A stretch of DNA of 64,000 nucleotides from Klebsiella pneumoniae. GTDB taxonomy: Bacteria; Pseudomonadota; Gammaproteobacteria; Pseudomonadales; Pseudohongiellaceae. This document shows, in pieces, positions 7,467 to 17,409 of this stretch. The DNA lies in the NCBI GenBank assembly GCA_945902215.1, contig CAMDML010000004.1, positions 1-64,000 on the forward strand, given 5' to 3'. Both the position numbers and the translations under genes were made by a program. Position 1 is the first letter of the stretch, and each line of letters starts with the position of its first letter. The notes under the pieces are model-generated. The model was not told where the DNA came from and did no database searches. It worked only from the letters and a program-made list of their open reading frames with translations.

Positions 7467-9275
7467 GTGGCCACGCGTTTGAATAGCTTCAAATCACCTT
7501 ATTTCTGGCGCAGCTACGCGGGCTATGTATTACTTGCAACGCTAGGCATCGGCGTGCTCTGCATCCTGCAGCTTCTGCGCAACGCTGGCGCGGAACGCAC
7601 CGCAACAGTGGTGCAATTGCGCACGCATGCCACGCTGCTCGCACTGTCTGTCACTGATGCCCTGCAGCGGCAAGATGCCGTGACCGTGCAGGGTATGGCA
7701 GACAGTCTCGCGGACGATACTGCCCTGCGGGTTACGATCATCCGCAGCGACGGCACCGTGCTGGCAGATACGCTGGAAGATCCGGCCTCCATGGAAAATC
7801 TGCTGTACAGCACCGAAGTACAACTCGCCATTACGCGAGGCTACGGTCAGACCGACAATTACAGCAGTTCCCTTCAGCAGGCCTTTCTCTACACAGCAGT
7901 CCCGGTCGTGGCTGCAGACAAGATGCTCGGTGTTGCCCGTATCGGCCGCGCGCTGGATGCCATCGATCAAGTCCAATCCGAGCGCCGCTTTACCATTGTC
8001 GCCACCAGCTTCGGCATGCTCGCTGTCGTGTTGTTACTGGGCTTGTATCCGGCGAGGCGCAAAAGCGAATCCCTGGATGACATCACCCAGATAACTGAAG
8101 CAATCGCTTCAGGCGATTTCGACCGCCGTCTGGCCGAGTCACGCGCAATGGGCATGAAACGGCTGGTCGATGCAATCAACCAGATGGCGCGCAACTCGGC
8201 GCGGCGCGTGTCCATTCTCACCGCCGACCGCAACCGTCTTGCCACGATCTTTACCGGTATGGTTGAAGGCGTGGTTGACGTCGACCAGAAACAGAACATC
8301 ATCCACATCAATGACGCTGCCGCCATGTTGCTTGGGGTCAATCGCGACCGCTGCATGGGCAAACCGGTGTGGCAGGAAATCCGCAACCAGAAAATTACAC
8401 TCGCGCTGGACGAAGCCATCAAGAACCGTTCGGTGATCAAGAGTCGCATCGATTTCCCGCGCGAGAGTGACCAGCTTGTCATCGACATTTACGTGGCCTC
8501 GCTGTCGGATGATCAGGGCGAGCCAATTGGCGCAGTGCTTGTGTTGCACGATGTCACTGATTTGAAGAATCTTGAGCGTATCCGCACTGATTTCGTGGCC
8601 AATGCGTCGCACGAACTGAAGACGCCAATCACGGCAATCCGCGGCCTGTCCGAAACCCTGGTTGGCGATCCCAACGTAGACCGCGCCACGCTGATGCAAT
8701 ACATGGAGCGTATTCATTCCCAGAGCATCCGCTTGTCGCATCTGGTTATCGACCTGATGACCATTTCGCGGCTGGAGTCGGATCAGAGCATCGCCGAATT
8801 CACCCTGATCAACTTCACCGACCTGATCAGCCGGACAGTCACCTCTGCGAATGCTGCCTTGGAAGCCAAACAGCACCGGCTCGACATGGCCCTGCCAGCG
8901 CACAAGGTGGAAGTCTTTGGTGACCGCCAGCATCTGAGTCAGCTGGTGGACAACCTGATCGACAACGCCATCAAGTACACCCCGGAAAAGGGCCAGATCC
9001 AGGTGCGGCTACGTACCGACGCGGTGGACATGATCCTGGAAGTGGAAGACAGCGGCATCGGCATCAGCCCGCAGTACCAGCAGCGTGTATTCGAGCGCTT
9101 TTACCGGGTCGACAAGGCGCGTTCACAAAGTCTGGGTGGTACCGGACTAGGCCTGTCGATTGTTAAGAACATTGCTGAGCGCCATAATGGAAATGTCAGT
9201 GTAATCAGCCAGTTGGGTGTCGGATCGACCTTCATATTCCGAATGCCCTTTGCCCAGAGCACCACTGTTTCCTGA
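7467..9275 (+). CDS. phoR: Phosphate regulon sensor kinase PhoR
   Basis: An inner-membrane histidine kinase that signals phosphate limitation to PhoB through the Pst/PhoU complex. GTG start directly after the phoB stop. The 602 residues comprise TM1 (about 17-37), an extracytoplasmic sensor segment, TM2 (about 172-192), HAMP, a PAS domain (about 255-360), the HisKA helix with His382 in [10 protein letters not shown], and an ATPase domain with N box ([10 protein letters not shown]) and G boxes (DSGIGI, GTGLGLS). The long periplasmic sensor between two TMs is larger than in Escherichia coli PhoR and more like the version in many other bacteria. Assignment rests on the phoB/pst context as well as the domains. 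Confidence 0.93.
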   Translation: MATRLNSFKSPYFWRSYAGYVLLATLGIGVLCILQLLRNAGAERTATVVQLRTHATLLALSVTDALQRQDAVTVQGMADSLADDTALRVTIIRSDGTVLADTLEDPASMENLLYSTEVQLAITRGYGQTDNYSSSLQQAFLYTAVPVVAADKMLGVARIGRALDAIDQVQSERRFTIVATSFGMLAVVLLLGLYPARRKSESLDDITQITEAIASGDFDRRLAESRAMGMKRLVDAINQMARNSARRVSILTADRNRLATIFTGMVEGVVDVDQKQNIIHINDAAAMLLGVNRDRCMGKPVWQEIRNQKITLALDEAIKNRSVIKSRIDFPRESDQLVIDIYVASLSDDQGEPIGAVLVLHDVTDLKNLERIRTDFVANASHELKTPITAIRGLSETLVGDPNVDRATLMQYMERIHSQSIRLSHLVIDLMTISRLESDQSIAEFTLINFTDLISRTVTSANAALEAKQHRLDMALPAHKVEVFGDRQHLSQLVDNLIDNAIKYTPEKGQIQVRLRTDAVDMILEVEDSGIGISPQYQQRVFERFYRVDKARSQSLGGTGLGLSIVKNIAERHNGNVSVISQLGVGSTFIFRMPFAQSTTVS

Positions 9276-9293
9276 CCTTTTCTTTATTATTTC

Positions 9294-9311
9294 TTAACAT
9301 GGCGCTGTGAC
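9294..9311 (+). promoter_or_regulatory. Candidate Pho box upstream of pstS
   Basis: TTAACAT (9294-9300), four spacer bases and CTGTGAC (9305-9311) fit the 7+4+7 layout of a Pho box (CTGTCAT repeats), matching 9 of 14 informative positions. A poorer copy starts 22 bases earlier (CTGACCT at 9272), the spacing of tandem Pho boxes. The position about 40 bases upstream of pstS is right, but the match is imperfect. Confidence 0.35.
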
Positions 9312-9352
9312 AATGCCTTCCTGTGAATCCCACCCTCCCCGAAGGTATCCCC

Positions 9353-10324
9353 ATGGTGCATCTGCCCCGCCGTTTGCTATCGCCTATCCTGTTAACGCTG
9401 TTACTGGCTGCCTGTTCAGGTGGCGAAACTCCCCCAGCTGCAAGCGAAGCCATGGCCGTTGCTCCCGTTGCTGCGGAAGCAGGCAATTTGAGTGGCGAAG
9501 TCAGCTTGGACGGATCCAGCACCGTATACCCGATCAGTGAAGCAGTAGCCGAGGAATTCCAGGCCACCGCTCCCGATGTGCGCGTGACCGTGGGTGTTTC
9601 CGGCACGGGTGGCGGTTTCAAACGATTTCTAGCCACCGAGACCGATATCAACGATGCGTCGCGCCCCATCAGTGAATCTGAAATTGCCGACGCCGCGACC
9701 AAGGGACTTGAATACCTTGAAATTGAAGTCGCCTTCGATGGCTTGTCGGTGGTGATCAACCCAAGCAACACCTGGGTGGACTACCTGACCGTCGCTGAGT
9801 TGAAGATGATCTGGCAGCCGGGCAGCACCGTGGATAGCTGGAACGACATCCGCGCTGAGTGGCCCGACCAGCCCATCCGTCTTTACGGCGCAGGCACCGA
9901 TTCCGGTACGTTTGACTACTTCACGGAAGTTATCAATGGTGAAGCTGGCGCTTCGCGCCCGGACTACACCGCCAGCGAAGACGACAACGTGCTGGTGCAG
10001 GGTATCGAAGGTGATGAAAACGCCATGGGCTACTTCGGTTATGCCTACTATTTCGAAAACATGGACAAACTGAAGCTGGTACCAATCGACAGTGGTAACG
10101 GCCCGGTAGCGCCCAATCCAACCACGATAAACGATGGCACCTACAACCCCTTGTCGCGCCCGCTCTACATCTATTTGAGCAAAACCGGCGCGGCCAAACC
10201 GCAAGTAAGGGCCTTCGTTGAGTTCTACCTGGAAATCGCTCCCCAGATCGTCTCTGAAGTTGGCTATATTGCACTTCCGGCAGCCGACTATGAAACTGGC
10301 AAAGCCGCGTTGGCAGGTTTCTGA
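9353..10324 (+). CDS. pstS: Phosphate ABC transporter binding lipoprotein PstS
   Basis: The periplasmic phosphate receptor of the PstSCAB transporter. The 323-residue protein starts with a lipoprotein signal (LLLAAC at about residues 15-20), then a low-complexity linker and the phosphate-binding fold. Typical PstS motifs are [31 protein letters not shown] and [12 protein letters not shown]. The ATG at 9353 is preferred over an upstream GTG (9323) because it is preceded by GAAGG and begins the signal peptide directly. First gene of the pst operon after phoBR. Confidence 0.95.
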   Translation: MVHLPRRLLSPILLTLLLAACSGGETPPAASEAMAVAPVAAEAGNLSGEVSLDGSSTVYPISEAVAEEFQATAPDVRVTVGVSGTGGGFKRFLATETDINDASRPISESEIADAATKGLEYLEIEVAFDGLSVVINPSNTWVDYLTVAELKMIWQPGSTVDSWNDIRAEWPDQPIRLYGAGTDSGTFDYFTEVINGEAGASRPDYTASEDDNVLVQGIEGDENAMGYFGYAYYFENMDKLKLVPIDSGNGPVAPNPTTINDGTYNPLSRPLYIYLSKTGAAKPQVRAFVEFYLEIAPQIVSEVGYIALPAADYETGKAALAGF

Positions 10325-10394
10325 CTGCTGCGGGCACCACGCATCGCGACAGTAACAATATCAATAACAATAACTACCAGACATTCCGGCGCGC

Positions 10395-11300
10395 ATGATC
10401 AGTACCAGCATCCACAAATCTGGAACCAAGTGGGGTGAGTTCCTCATCAAGTTCTGGTTGTGGTTGTGCGCAGGGTTGTCGCTGGTCACGACGGTAGCAA
10501 TCATCATCTTGTTGATTGTTGAGTCGGTGAAATTTTTTACCAATGTCAGCCCCCTCGAATTCTTCTTCGGCACCCGCTGGGTGCCGCTGATGCAACCGAG
10601 CTCCTTTGGTGTGCTGCCCTTGCTGTGGGGCACCATTCAAATCACCTTGGGTGCGGCCGTCATTGCCATTCCGCTTGGTCTGGCGAGCGCGATCTATCTT
10701 AGTGAATATGCTTCCGACCGGATGCGCGCGTGGCTCAAGCCCATCCTTGAACTGCTGGCGGGTATTCCTACGGTCGTTTACGGCTATTTTGCGCTGACTT
10801 TCGTCACACCCCTGTTGAAAACCTTCATTCCTGATATTCAGGTTTTCAATGCGCTGAGCGGCGCCATTGTTGTTGGCATCATGATTCTGCCTACCATCGC
10901 CACTTTGAGTGACAACGCCCTGCGCGCGGTGCCGGTCAGTTTGCGGCAAGCGGCGTATGCGCTGGGTGCCACGTCTTATGAAGTGACAACCCGCGTAGTA
11001 GTGCCGGCGGGACTGTCAGGCGTAATCGCTTCGTTTCTGCTTGGCATTTCCCGCGCCATCGGTGAAACCATGGCAGTGACGATTGCTGCCGGGCAAACGC
11101 CCAATCTGTCCTTTAGCATGCTGGAAAGTATTCAGACGATCACCGCTTACATCGTGCAGGTGAGTCTCGGCGATACACCCTCCGGTGGCGTGGCGTACCA
11201 GACCCTGTTCGCGGTTGCGGCCTTGCTGTTCTTCATCACGCTGGTAATCAACGTGATCTCGCAATGGATCCTGTCCCGGTTCCGCGAGGTATACGACTGA
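10395..11300 (+). CDS. pstC: Phosphate ABC transporter permease PstC
   Basis: One of the two inner-membrane permease subunits of the phosphate importer. The 301 residues form about six transmembrane helices. The ABC-permease coupling (EAA) segment is visible in [42 protein letters not shown] (described by its ends AALGATS and RAIGET). The stop codon overlaps the pstA start by one base (TGATG), indicating translational coupling. Confidence 0.95.
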   Translation: MISTSIHKSGTKWGEFLIKFWLWLCAGLSLVTTVAIIILLIVESVKFFTNVSPLEFFFGTRWVPLMQPSSFGVLPLLWGTIQITLGAAVIAIPLGLASAIYLSEYASDRMRAWLKPILELLAGIPTVVYGYFALTFVTPLLKTFIPDIQVFNALSGAIVVGIMILPTIATLSDNALRAVPVSLRQAAYALGATSYEVTTRVVVPAGLSGVIASFLLGISRAIGETMAVTIAAGQTPNLSFSMLESIQTITAYIVQVSLGDTPSGGVAYQTLFAVAALLFFITLVINVISQWILSRFREVYD

Positions 11301-12178
11301 TGGCGCTGAGCACTGAACAAGCCCAATTGCATTTGCAGCGGCGCCACCGCAAGGCGCGCTGGTTTGCGCGTTTCTGCGGGTTCATCACCTGGTCGAGCGT
11401 GTTCCTGCTGGCAGTGCTGCTGATCCAGATCAGCATCGACGGCTTCAGGTGGCTGGACTGGCAATTCATCGACAGCTTCCCGTCGCGCTTCCCGGAACGC
11501 GCCGGTATCAAGTCTGCGCTGGTCGGTACGCTGTGGTTGATCATGATGATCGCGGTCATCTCGGTGCCCGTGGGCATTTCAGCGGCATTGTATCTGGAAG
11601 AATTTGCGGGCAAGGGCAAGCTGGCCAAAGTCATTGAAGTCAACATCGCCAATCTTTCCGGCGTGCCCTCCATCGTTTATGGCATTCTCGGCTTGGCGAT
11701 CTTTGTGCGTTTTTTCCTGCTGGAGCGCAGCCTTCTGTCCGGTGCCTTAACGATGAGTCTGCTGGTGTTGCCCACGATCATCATCGCCAGCCGTGAAGCG
11801 ATCAAAACGGTGCCGATGAGCATCCGTTATGCGGCCTTGTCGCTGGGTGCCACTCGCTGGCAGACGACCTGGTCGCATGTGTTGCCCGCGTCTTTTCCCG
11901 GCATTATGACCGGAGTGATTCTGGCCTTGTCGCGTGCCATTGGCGAAACTGCACCGCTGGTCATGATCGGTGCTTCGACCTTCATCGCCTTTCTGCCGCA
12001 GAGTCCGATGGATCCCTTTACGGCACTGCCGATCCAGATTTACAACTGGGTGTCGCGTCCCCAGCAGGAGTTTCATGAACTGGCGGCGGCCGGTATCATC
12101 GTGTTGCTGATTGTGCTGCTGCTGCTGAATGCAACCGCAATCTATATCCGCAGCAAGACCGAGCAACGTCTAAAATAG
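11300..12178 (+). CDS. pstA: Phosphate ABC transporter permease PstA
   Basis: The second permease subunit of the Pst transporter, 292 residues with about six transmembrane helices. The family segments [11 protein letters not shown] and [13 protein letters not shown], with the coupling motif ending RAIGETAPL, are present. The start at 11300 overlaps the pstC stop by one base; the open frame extends to 11264 inside pstC but that start has no support. Confidence 0.95.
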   Translation: MALSTEQAQLHLQRRHRKARWFARFCGFITWSSVFLLAVLLIQISIDGFRWLDWQFIDSFPSRFPERAGIKSALVGTLWLIMMIAVISVPVGISAALYLEEFAGKGKLAKVIEVNIANLSGVPSIVYGILGLAIFVRFFLLERSLLSGALTMSLLVLPTIIIASREAIKTVPMSIRYAALSLGATRWQTTWSHVLPASFPGIMTGVILALSRAIGETAPLVMIGASTFIAFLPQSPMDPFTALPIQIYNWVSRPQQEFHELAAAGIIVLLIVLLLLNATAIYIRSKTEQRLK

Positions 12179-12219
12179 AATGTCTTAAATCGAATGTTTC
12201 AAATAAAGAGCAAGATGTG

Positions 12220-13032
12220 ATGTCCTCGTTGGAAAGTTCCGAACAGAGCCGCGACAAAGCGAACGACAAAGCGAAGGTGCACCCACCTGCAGTACTCGAT
12301 CTGCAGGCGGTCAGTGTGCTGTATGCGGGCAAGGCTGCGGTCAAGAAAGTGTCGGTACAGATCCTGCGCAACCGCATCACCGCGATCATCGGTCCTTCGG
12401 GTTGCGGCAAAAGTACCCTGCTGCGCTCACTCAACCGCATGAATGATTTTGTCGACGACGTCACCATTGAAGGCAAGATCCTGTTTGCTGATCAGGACCT
12501 TTATGGCAGGGAAGTTGATCCGGTCGAAGTCCGGCGCCGTATTGGTATGGTGTTCCAGAAGCCGAACCCCTTTCCCAAGTCCATCTACAACAACGTCGCC
12601 TGGGGGCCGGGTATCAACGGCTACAACGGATCGATGGATGAGCTGGTGGAGCGCTCGCTGTCCCAAGCCGCGCTGTGGGAAGAGGTGAAGGATCGACTGC
12701 ACGAATCGGCCCTGAATCTGTCCGGCGGCCAGCAGCAACGTTTGTGCATTGCCAGGGCGCTCGCCATGGACCCGCAGGTCTTGTTGATGGACGAACCCTG
12801 TTCGGCGCTTGATCCTATCTCCACCGCGCATATCGAAGATCTCCTGTTTGAACTGAAGTCCCGCTACACCATCGTGATTGTTACCCATAACATGCAACAA
12901 GCCGCGCGTATTTCCGACTATACTGCCTTCATGGAGATGGGTGACCTGATTGAGTTCGGCGAAACCGACCAGATATTCACCCGTCCCGACAAGAAGCGCA
13001 CTGAGGAGTATGTAACCGGCCGTTTCGGTTAA
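12220..13032 (+). CDS. pstB: Phosphate ABC transporter ATPase PstB
   Basis: The ATP-hydrolysing subunit that drives phosphate import through PstCA. Walker [11 protein letters not shown] loop in VFQKPNPFP, signature LSGGQQQR, Walker [12 protein letters not shown] and the switch histidine in IVTHNMQQA are all present. The PNPFPKSIY segment after the Q loop is characteristic of PstB. The 270 residues include an N-terminal extension of about 25 polar residues. A GTG immediately upstream (12217) is an alternative start. Confidence 0.96.
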   Translation: MSSLESSEQSRDKANDKAKVHPPAVLDLQAVSVLYAGKAAVKKVSVQILRNRITAIIGPSGCGKSTLLRSLNRMNDFVDDVTIEGKILFADQDLYGREVDPVEVRRRIGMVFQKPNPFPKSIYNNVAWGPGINGYNGSMDELVERSLSQAALWEEVKDRLHESALNLSGGQQQRLCIARALAMDPQVLLMDEPCSALDPISTAHIEDLLFELKSRYTIVIVTHNMQQAARISDYTAFMEMGDLIEFGETDQIFTRPDKKRTEEYVTGRFG

Positions 13033-13054
13033 CCCTTTACCTGACCACTCAACT

Positions 13055-13711
13055 ATGTCACTACATTTGCAGCGCGATCTGGAAGCGCTTAAAAAAGAAG
13101 TACTCCAGCTTGGTAACCTAGTCGAAAGCGCGATCAATACCGCGATTCTGGCCCTGAACAACCGGGAAGCCAGTCTTGCCGACCGCGTGATGCAGTACGA
13201 AGAGGAAATCAACGACAAAGAAGTGCACATCGAGGAAGAGTGCCTGAAGATTCTGGCGCTGCACCAGCCTGTGGCGGTTGATCTGCGCTTCATCGTCGTG
13301 GTGCTGAAAGTGAACAACGACCTCGAGCGCATGGGCGACTCTGCCAAAAACATCGCCAAGCGTGCCATCTATTTGGCCACACAACCGCCGATACCGATTT
13401 TCAGGGAATTTGCTGTCGAGTTGCCCGTGATGGTGCGCAGCATGGTACGCAAGTCGCTGGATGCGTTGGTGACCCTTGATGTCGAAGAAGCACGTAGTGT
13501 CATCAAGATGGACGACCGCGTGGATGAGATCAACATGCGCATGTATGCCGAAGTGCAGCGCATCATCAGCGAAGACGTCAGCAAGGCCGAAGTGGCGATC
13601 AACCTCTTGTCTACTTCGCGCTACATGGAGCGTATCGCCGATCTCAGCACGAATATTGCCGAAGACGTGATGTTCATGGTGGAAGGCAAGGTCTTCCGCC
13701 ACATTGATTAA
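13055..13711 (+). CDS. phoU: Phosphate signalling protein PhoU
   Basis: A cytosolic negative regulator that links Pst transport activity to PhoR. At 218 residues it has two PhoU three-helix repeats, with metal-binding signature segments NNDLERMGDSAKNIA and SRYMERIADLSTNIAEDV. It is the last gene of the pst cluster, 22 bases after pstB. A run of AT-rich direct repeats follows its stop. Confidence 0.96.
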   Translation: MSLHLQRDLEALKKEVLQLGNLVESAINTAILALNNREASLADRVMQYEEEINDKEVHIEEECLKILALHQPVAVDLRFIVVVLKVNNDLERMGDSAKNIAKRAIYLATQPPIPIFREFAVELPVMVRSMVRKSLDALVTLDVEEARSVIKMDDRVDEINMRMYAEVQRIISEDVSKAEVAINLLSTSRYMERIADLSTNIAEDVMFMVEGKVFRHID

Positions 13712-13712
13712 T

Positions 13713-13764
13713 TAAAAGTTGATTGATAAAAAGTTGATAAAAAGTTGATTGAAAGTCGATTGAG
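13713..13764 (+). repeat. AT-rich direct repeats after phoU
   Basis: The motif AAAAGTTGAT recurs three times with variable TGAT and A spacers, then a degenerate AAAGTCGATT copy, filling almost the whole gap between phoU and the imelysin gene. No hairpin terminator is seen. It may be slippage-prone sequence or an AT-rich promoter/operator region for the downstream iron cluster. Confidence 0.7.
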
Positions 13765-13776
13765 GTCGCGCTTGCC

Positions 13777-15087
13777 ATGATGCAGCGTTCCGCCGTTTCC
13801 CCCGCACTGGCCCGCTATTCTTTCCTCACTGGCGTGGCCCTGACCCTGTTGGTGTCTGCTTGTGCCGTAAATGGCCCGGCGACCCAGCCGACAGCCGCTC
13901 CAGCTGCCACTGACATTGTCGCAACCTATATAGACATCGCACGCGCCTCCTACGGCGATGCTTTCACCAGTGCGCAGCAACTCGACAGCAGCATTGATGC
14001 GCTACTCGCGACTCCTTCTGCCGCCACGCTTACCGCTGCAAGGGACGCTTGGCGCGCGGCGCGCATCCCGTACCAGCAGACCGAGGCCTTTCGCTTTGGC
14101 AACCGCGTGGTCGACGAGTGGGAAGGGCGCGTGAATTCCTGGCCGCTCGATGAAGGCTTGATTGATTACGTGGCTGCCTCTTACGGCATGGAGTCCGACA
14201 ACAATTATTTCTATGCCGCGAACATCATCGCCAATCCGCTGGTCGACGTTGGCGGCATCAGCGTGGATGCCGCCAGTATCACGCCAGAACTGCTGGCCGA
14301 AACGCTGCATACCATTGATGGCGTCGACGCCAATGTCGCTACCGGCTATCACGCCATTGAGTTTCTGCTGTGGGGGCAGGACCTGAACGGAACCAATCCG
14401 GGCGCGGGCAACCGGCAGTACACCGACTATTCCCAGAGCGAGTGTACCAATAGCAACTGCGACCGCCGCCGGGCGTATTTGAAAGCAGCCAGCACTTTGC
14501 TCGTGGGAGACCTCGAAGAAATGGTGCAGAACTGGCAGGACGATGGCGCTGCAGTGGTTGATCTGCGTGCGAAAGGATTGGAAGGTGGACTTGCCACTAT
14601 TCTGAGCGGCATGGGCTCACTGGCCTACGGTGAGCTCGCCGGTGAGCGCATCCGGCTTGGGCTCCTGCTGCACGATCCGGAAGAAGAGCATGATTGCTTC
14701 TCCGACAATACGCACTGGTCGCATTTTTACGACACGGTCGGCATCAGCAATGTTTACCGCGGGGTATACACGCGCAGCAATGGCGAGCGGATAGAAGGTG
14801 CAAGTCTGGAAGGCATGATCCAGGCGCTCGAACCGGAGCTGCATGCCGAGATGAATGCGCGGCTTGAAACCACACACCTGGCCCTCACTGTGCTGGCCGA
14901 GCAGGGCATGTCCGGCAACACCTATGATGTGATGATTGCCAATGGCAATACCGAGGGCGAAGAGCTGATCAACAACGCGGTTACTGCGCTGATGGAACAA
15001 ACCAGCACGATTGAGAAGATCATCAATGCGCTGCAATTGCAGAACGTCAGTATTGAAGGTTCAAGCACTCTGCCTCCCACACCCTGA
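13777..15087 (+). CDS. Imelysin-family lipoprotein (iron-regulated)
   Basis: A 436-residue exported protein with a lipoprotein signal (LLVSAC near residue 28) and an imelysin (peptidase M75-like) domain. The family GxHxxE motif is intact at Gly190-Tyr-His192-Ala-Ile-Glu195. Imelysins include IcmP of Pseudomonas aeruginosa and EfeO-type periplasmic proteins involved in iron uptake; protease activity is doubtful for the family. It heads a row of exported, haem-containing and imelysin genes on the same strand, and a Fur box inside the row supports iron control. The exact ligand is unknown. Confidence 0.88.
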   Translation: MMQRSAVSPALARYSFLTGVALTLLVSACAVNGPATQPTAAPAATDIVATYIDIARASYGDAFTSAQQLDSSIDALLATPSAATLTAARDAWRAARIPYQQTEAFRFGNRVVDEWEGRVNSWPLDEGLIDYVAASYGMESDNNYFYAANIIANPLVDVGGISVDAASITPELLAETLHTIDGVDANVATGYHAIEFLLWGQDLNGTNPGAGNRQYTDYSQSECTNSNCDRRRAYLKAASTLLVGDLEEMVQNWQDDGAAVVDLRAKGLEGGLATILSGMGSLAYGELAGERIRLGLLLHDPEEEHDCFSDNTHWSHFYDTVGISNVYRGVYTRSNGERIEGASLEGMIQALEPELHAEMNARLETTHLALTVLAEQGMSGNTYDVMIANGNTEGEELINNAVTALMEQTSTIEKIINALQLQNVSIEGSSTLPPTP

Positions 15088-15097
15088 GCGCGCGACC

Positions 15098-16276
15098 ATG
15101 CGCGCTTTCTTCCTGTTTTTTTGTTTTGTTCCCTGCACCTTGCTGTGTGCACAGGAGCTCTCCTCGCAGGAACTCTCCCCGCAAGACTTTGCCGCACTGG
15201 ATGCTGCTACTGGTCAGGCCCTGTTTGAACGCAACTGGGTCGCGGCACCCTCTTCTACTGCGGCGGCGGATGGGCTGGGGCCGTATTACACCGCACGCTC
15301 CTGTGCGGCTTGTCATCCAGATGGCGGCAGTAGCAGCGAAATTTCCGCGCTGAATTTCGTGGTGGACGATCCGGTATATGGGCACTTGCTGCAACTGCGT
15401 GCAGTCACCGGGCTGTTGCCCGAAGCGCGCGTGGAACTTAGTTACTCATCTGTTGAAACGCTGGCGTTGGCTGACGGCACCCGTGTTGTGTTGAGTAAGC
15501 CGCACGTCACCATCAGTGCACTGCTGCATGGCGCAATGACAAAAACTGTATCGGTGCGGCGTGCCCCGGCGCTGGCAGGACTGGCCTTGCTGGAACAAGT
15601 ACCAGCAGCCCAACTGCAGGTACTGGCTGATGCGGATGACAGTAACGGCGATGGCATTTCCGGGCGCAGTACTGCCGGGCGCTTCGGTTGGAAAGCAAGC
15701 GTGGCCAGCTTGCGTGAGCAAACCGCGCGCGCGCTAAGCGTGGATCTGGGTTTGGGCAATTCCATATTTTTGGCAGCTGCCGGCGATTGCACGCCGATAC
15801 AAACAGAGTGTCAGCAGGCGGCTCGTGCACTCACCGGTGCCGAACTCGAAGTGCCTGATCTGGTGTTGGACTTGCTGCTCAGCTATCTACAAAACCTGTC
15901 ACCTCCCGTGACTACAACATTGCAAGAAGAGCCCGGCGCTTCACACTTCACCCAACTGGGTTGTCCGGCCTGCCACACGCCACAACTATTAATAGCCGGA
16001 GGCAGCTTGCAGCCCTACACCGATCTCTTGATCCATGACATGGGCGCAGGTTTGGCCGATGCGGCAGACTCGCCTTCGGCAACTGCGGCCGAATGGCGTA
16101 CCGCGCCACTCTGGGGATTGGGGCGGAATACCCGTTTCCTGCACGATGGCCGTGCCGCCACCCTGGAAGAGGCCATTCTTTGGCACGACGGTGAGGCCAA
16201 GGCGAGCGCGGCGGCTTACCGACACCTGAATCAGGCGGAAAGGGAGCATTTGCGCGAATGGCTTCTTAGATTATAA
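15098..16276 (+). CDS. Di-haem oxidoreductase-like protein (DUF1111)
   Basis: A 392-residue periplasmic protein with a Sec signal peptide (about 18 residues) and two c-type haem motifs: CAACH at 69-73 and CPACH at 289-293. The layout matches the DUF1111 di-haem thiol-oxidoreductase-like family that accompanies imelysin genes. It starts 10 bases after the upstream imelysin stop; frames extending further upstream overlap that gene. The TAA stop overlaps the Fur box of the next gene. Its electron partner is not known. Confidence 0.88.
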   Translation: MRAFFLFFCFVPCTLLCAQELSSQELSPQDFAALDAATGQALFERNWVAAPSSTAAADGLGPYYTARSCAACHPDGGSSSEISALNFVVDDPVYGHLLQLRAVTGLLPEARVELSYSSVETLALADGTRVVLSKPHVTISALLHGAMTKTVSVRRAPALAGLALLEQVPAAQLQVLADADDSNGDGISGRSTAGRFGWKASVASLREQTARALSVDLGLGNSIFLAAAGDCTPIQTECQQAARALTGAELEVPDLVLDLLLSYLQNLSPPVTTTLQEEPGASHFTQLGCPACHTPQLLIAGGSLQPYTDLLIHDMGAGLADAADSPSATAAEWRTAPLWGLGRNTRFLHDGRAATLEEAILWHDGEAKASAAAYRHLNQAEREHLREWLLRL

Positions 16277-16290
16277 TGGGAATCATTCTC
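16272..16290 (+). promoter_or_regulatory. Fur box upstream of second imelysin
   Basis: TATAATGGGAATCATTCTC matches 15 of 19 positions of the Fur consensus GATAATGATAATCATTATC. It overlaps the stop codon of the DUF1111 gene and lies 16 bases before the ATG of the second imelysin gene, so an internal iron-repressed promoter is likely for the 16307-19730 part of the cluster. Confidence 0.75.
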
Positions 16291-16306
16291 GATTAGGAAT
16301 GCAGCT

Positions 16307-17407
16307 ATGAAACGTATTGCCGCCGCGGGGTTATTTTCCCTGTGCAGCCTTTTCGCGGGCGCGCTTGCCGCCCAGCCGAACTCTCTACCCGACTCCCTAC
16401 CCAGTTCTTTACCAAACACCGACTGGACCGCGATCAATCTGGCTGTTACCGATGCCCAGGTGATCCCGTCCTACACGTCCTTTGCTGCTGCTGCCGAAGA
16501 GTTGAAGGTGGCGGCTGCCGGCTTCTGCGCCAACATTACCGCCGACTCTTTATCCGCGCTGCAGGCCCAATTTCATACCACGATGGATGGCTGGCAGGGC
16601 GTGCAGCATCTGCAGTTTGGCCCCATTACCTACTTCAACTGGAACTTCCGCATCCAGTACTGGCCCGACGACAACGGCACGGGTGCGCGGCAGATGAATG
16701 CCATACTTGCGGCGCAAGATGCCGCCGTGCTCGCGCCCGAAACGTTCGCGCGCCAGAGCGTTGGCGTGCAGGGTTTTCAGGCGCTGGAAGGTTTATTGTT
16801 TGACCCCACCAGTCTCGCCGACTTGCAAGCCGATCCGTACCGCTGCCAGGTCGTGCAGACGATCGCTGCCAACATCGCCGAAATCGCCACCGGTGTTACC
16901 ACCCGCTGGGAAACTGAATTTCGCACGACGCTAGCAACAGCTGACGAGCGCGGCTATTTCGAAAGCGCGGAAGACGCGACCATTGAATACCTGAAATCGC
17001 TGGTGGAGCCGGTACGCCGTATTCAGCAGCAGAAACTGGAAGCGGTGCTTGGTGAGAACCCCGCTGCTGCACGGGAGCGTAGAGCTGAATCCTGGCGCTC
17101 GGAACGCACGCTGCGCAATATCAAGCTCAATGTCGCTGCGCTGGAACACCTGTTCAGCGCGGCGGAACCTGCGCTCAGCTCCCTGTTGCAACCAGCCGAT
17201 GCGGAGCTGGTAGATGCTGCGTTCGCCAAGTTGCAGGGCTCACTCAATGCGCAACCCGACTCCCTTACTGCAGCACTGGAACCGGAAGGCGGCCACGCCG
17301 CACTGCTGCAAATCGCACAGGAACTGGATGCCTTGTATGAAGCATTGGAAGCTGCTCTGAAAAACACCGACCTGTATCTGGGCTTCAACAGTTTGGACGG
17401 GGATTGA
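16307..17407 (+). CDS. Second imelysin-family protein, altered motif
   Basis: A 366-residue exported protein with a Sec signal peptide ending near AALA-AQ (about residue 22) and an imelysin fold (for example FGPITYFNWNFRIQYWPD). The GxHxxE motif is changed to GFQALE (Gly156, Gln158, Glu161), so the metal-binding His is replaced by Gln. It is a paralogue of the imelysin at 13777. A Fur box lies immediately upstream. The altered motif suggests a different ligand mode or a structural role. Confidence 0.85.
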   Translation: MKRIAAAGLFSLCSLFAGALAAQPNSLPDSLPSSLPNTDWTAINLAVTDAQVIPSYTSFAAAAEELKVAAAGFCANITADSLSALQAQFHTTMDGWQGVQHLQFGPITYFNWNFRIQYWPDDNGTGARQMNAILAAQDAAVLAPETFARQSVGVQGFQALEGLLFDPTSLADLQADPYRCQVVQTIAANIAEIATGVTTRWETEFRTTLATADERGYFESAEDATIEYLKSLVEPVRRIQQQKLEAVLGENPAAARERRAESWRSERTLRNIKLNVAALEHLFSAAEPALSSLLQPADAELVDAAFAKLQGSLNAQPDSLTAALEPEGGHAALLQIAQELDALYEALEAALKNTDLYLGFNSLDGD

Positions 17408-17409
17408 CC

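Noticed and set aside
9305-9327. CTGTGAC/CTGTGAA pair as the pstS Pho box
   Set aside because: The two copies are 16 bases apart, not the 11 of a Pho box; the 9294-9311 pairing fits better.
12427-13368. 313-codon minus-strand frame
   Set aside because: Antisense to pstB and phoU, which are clearly real.
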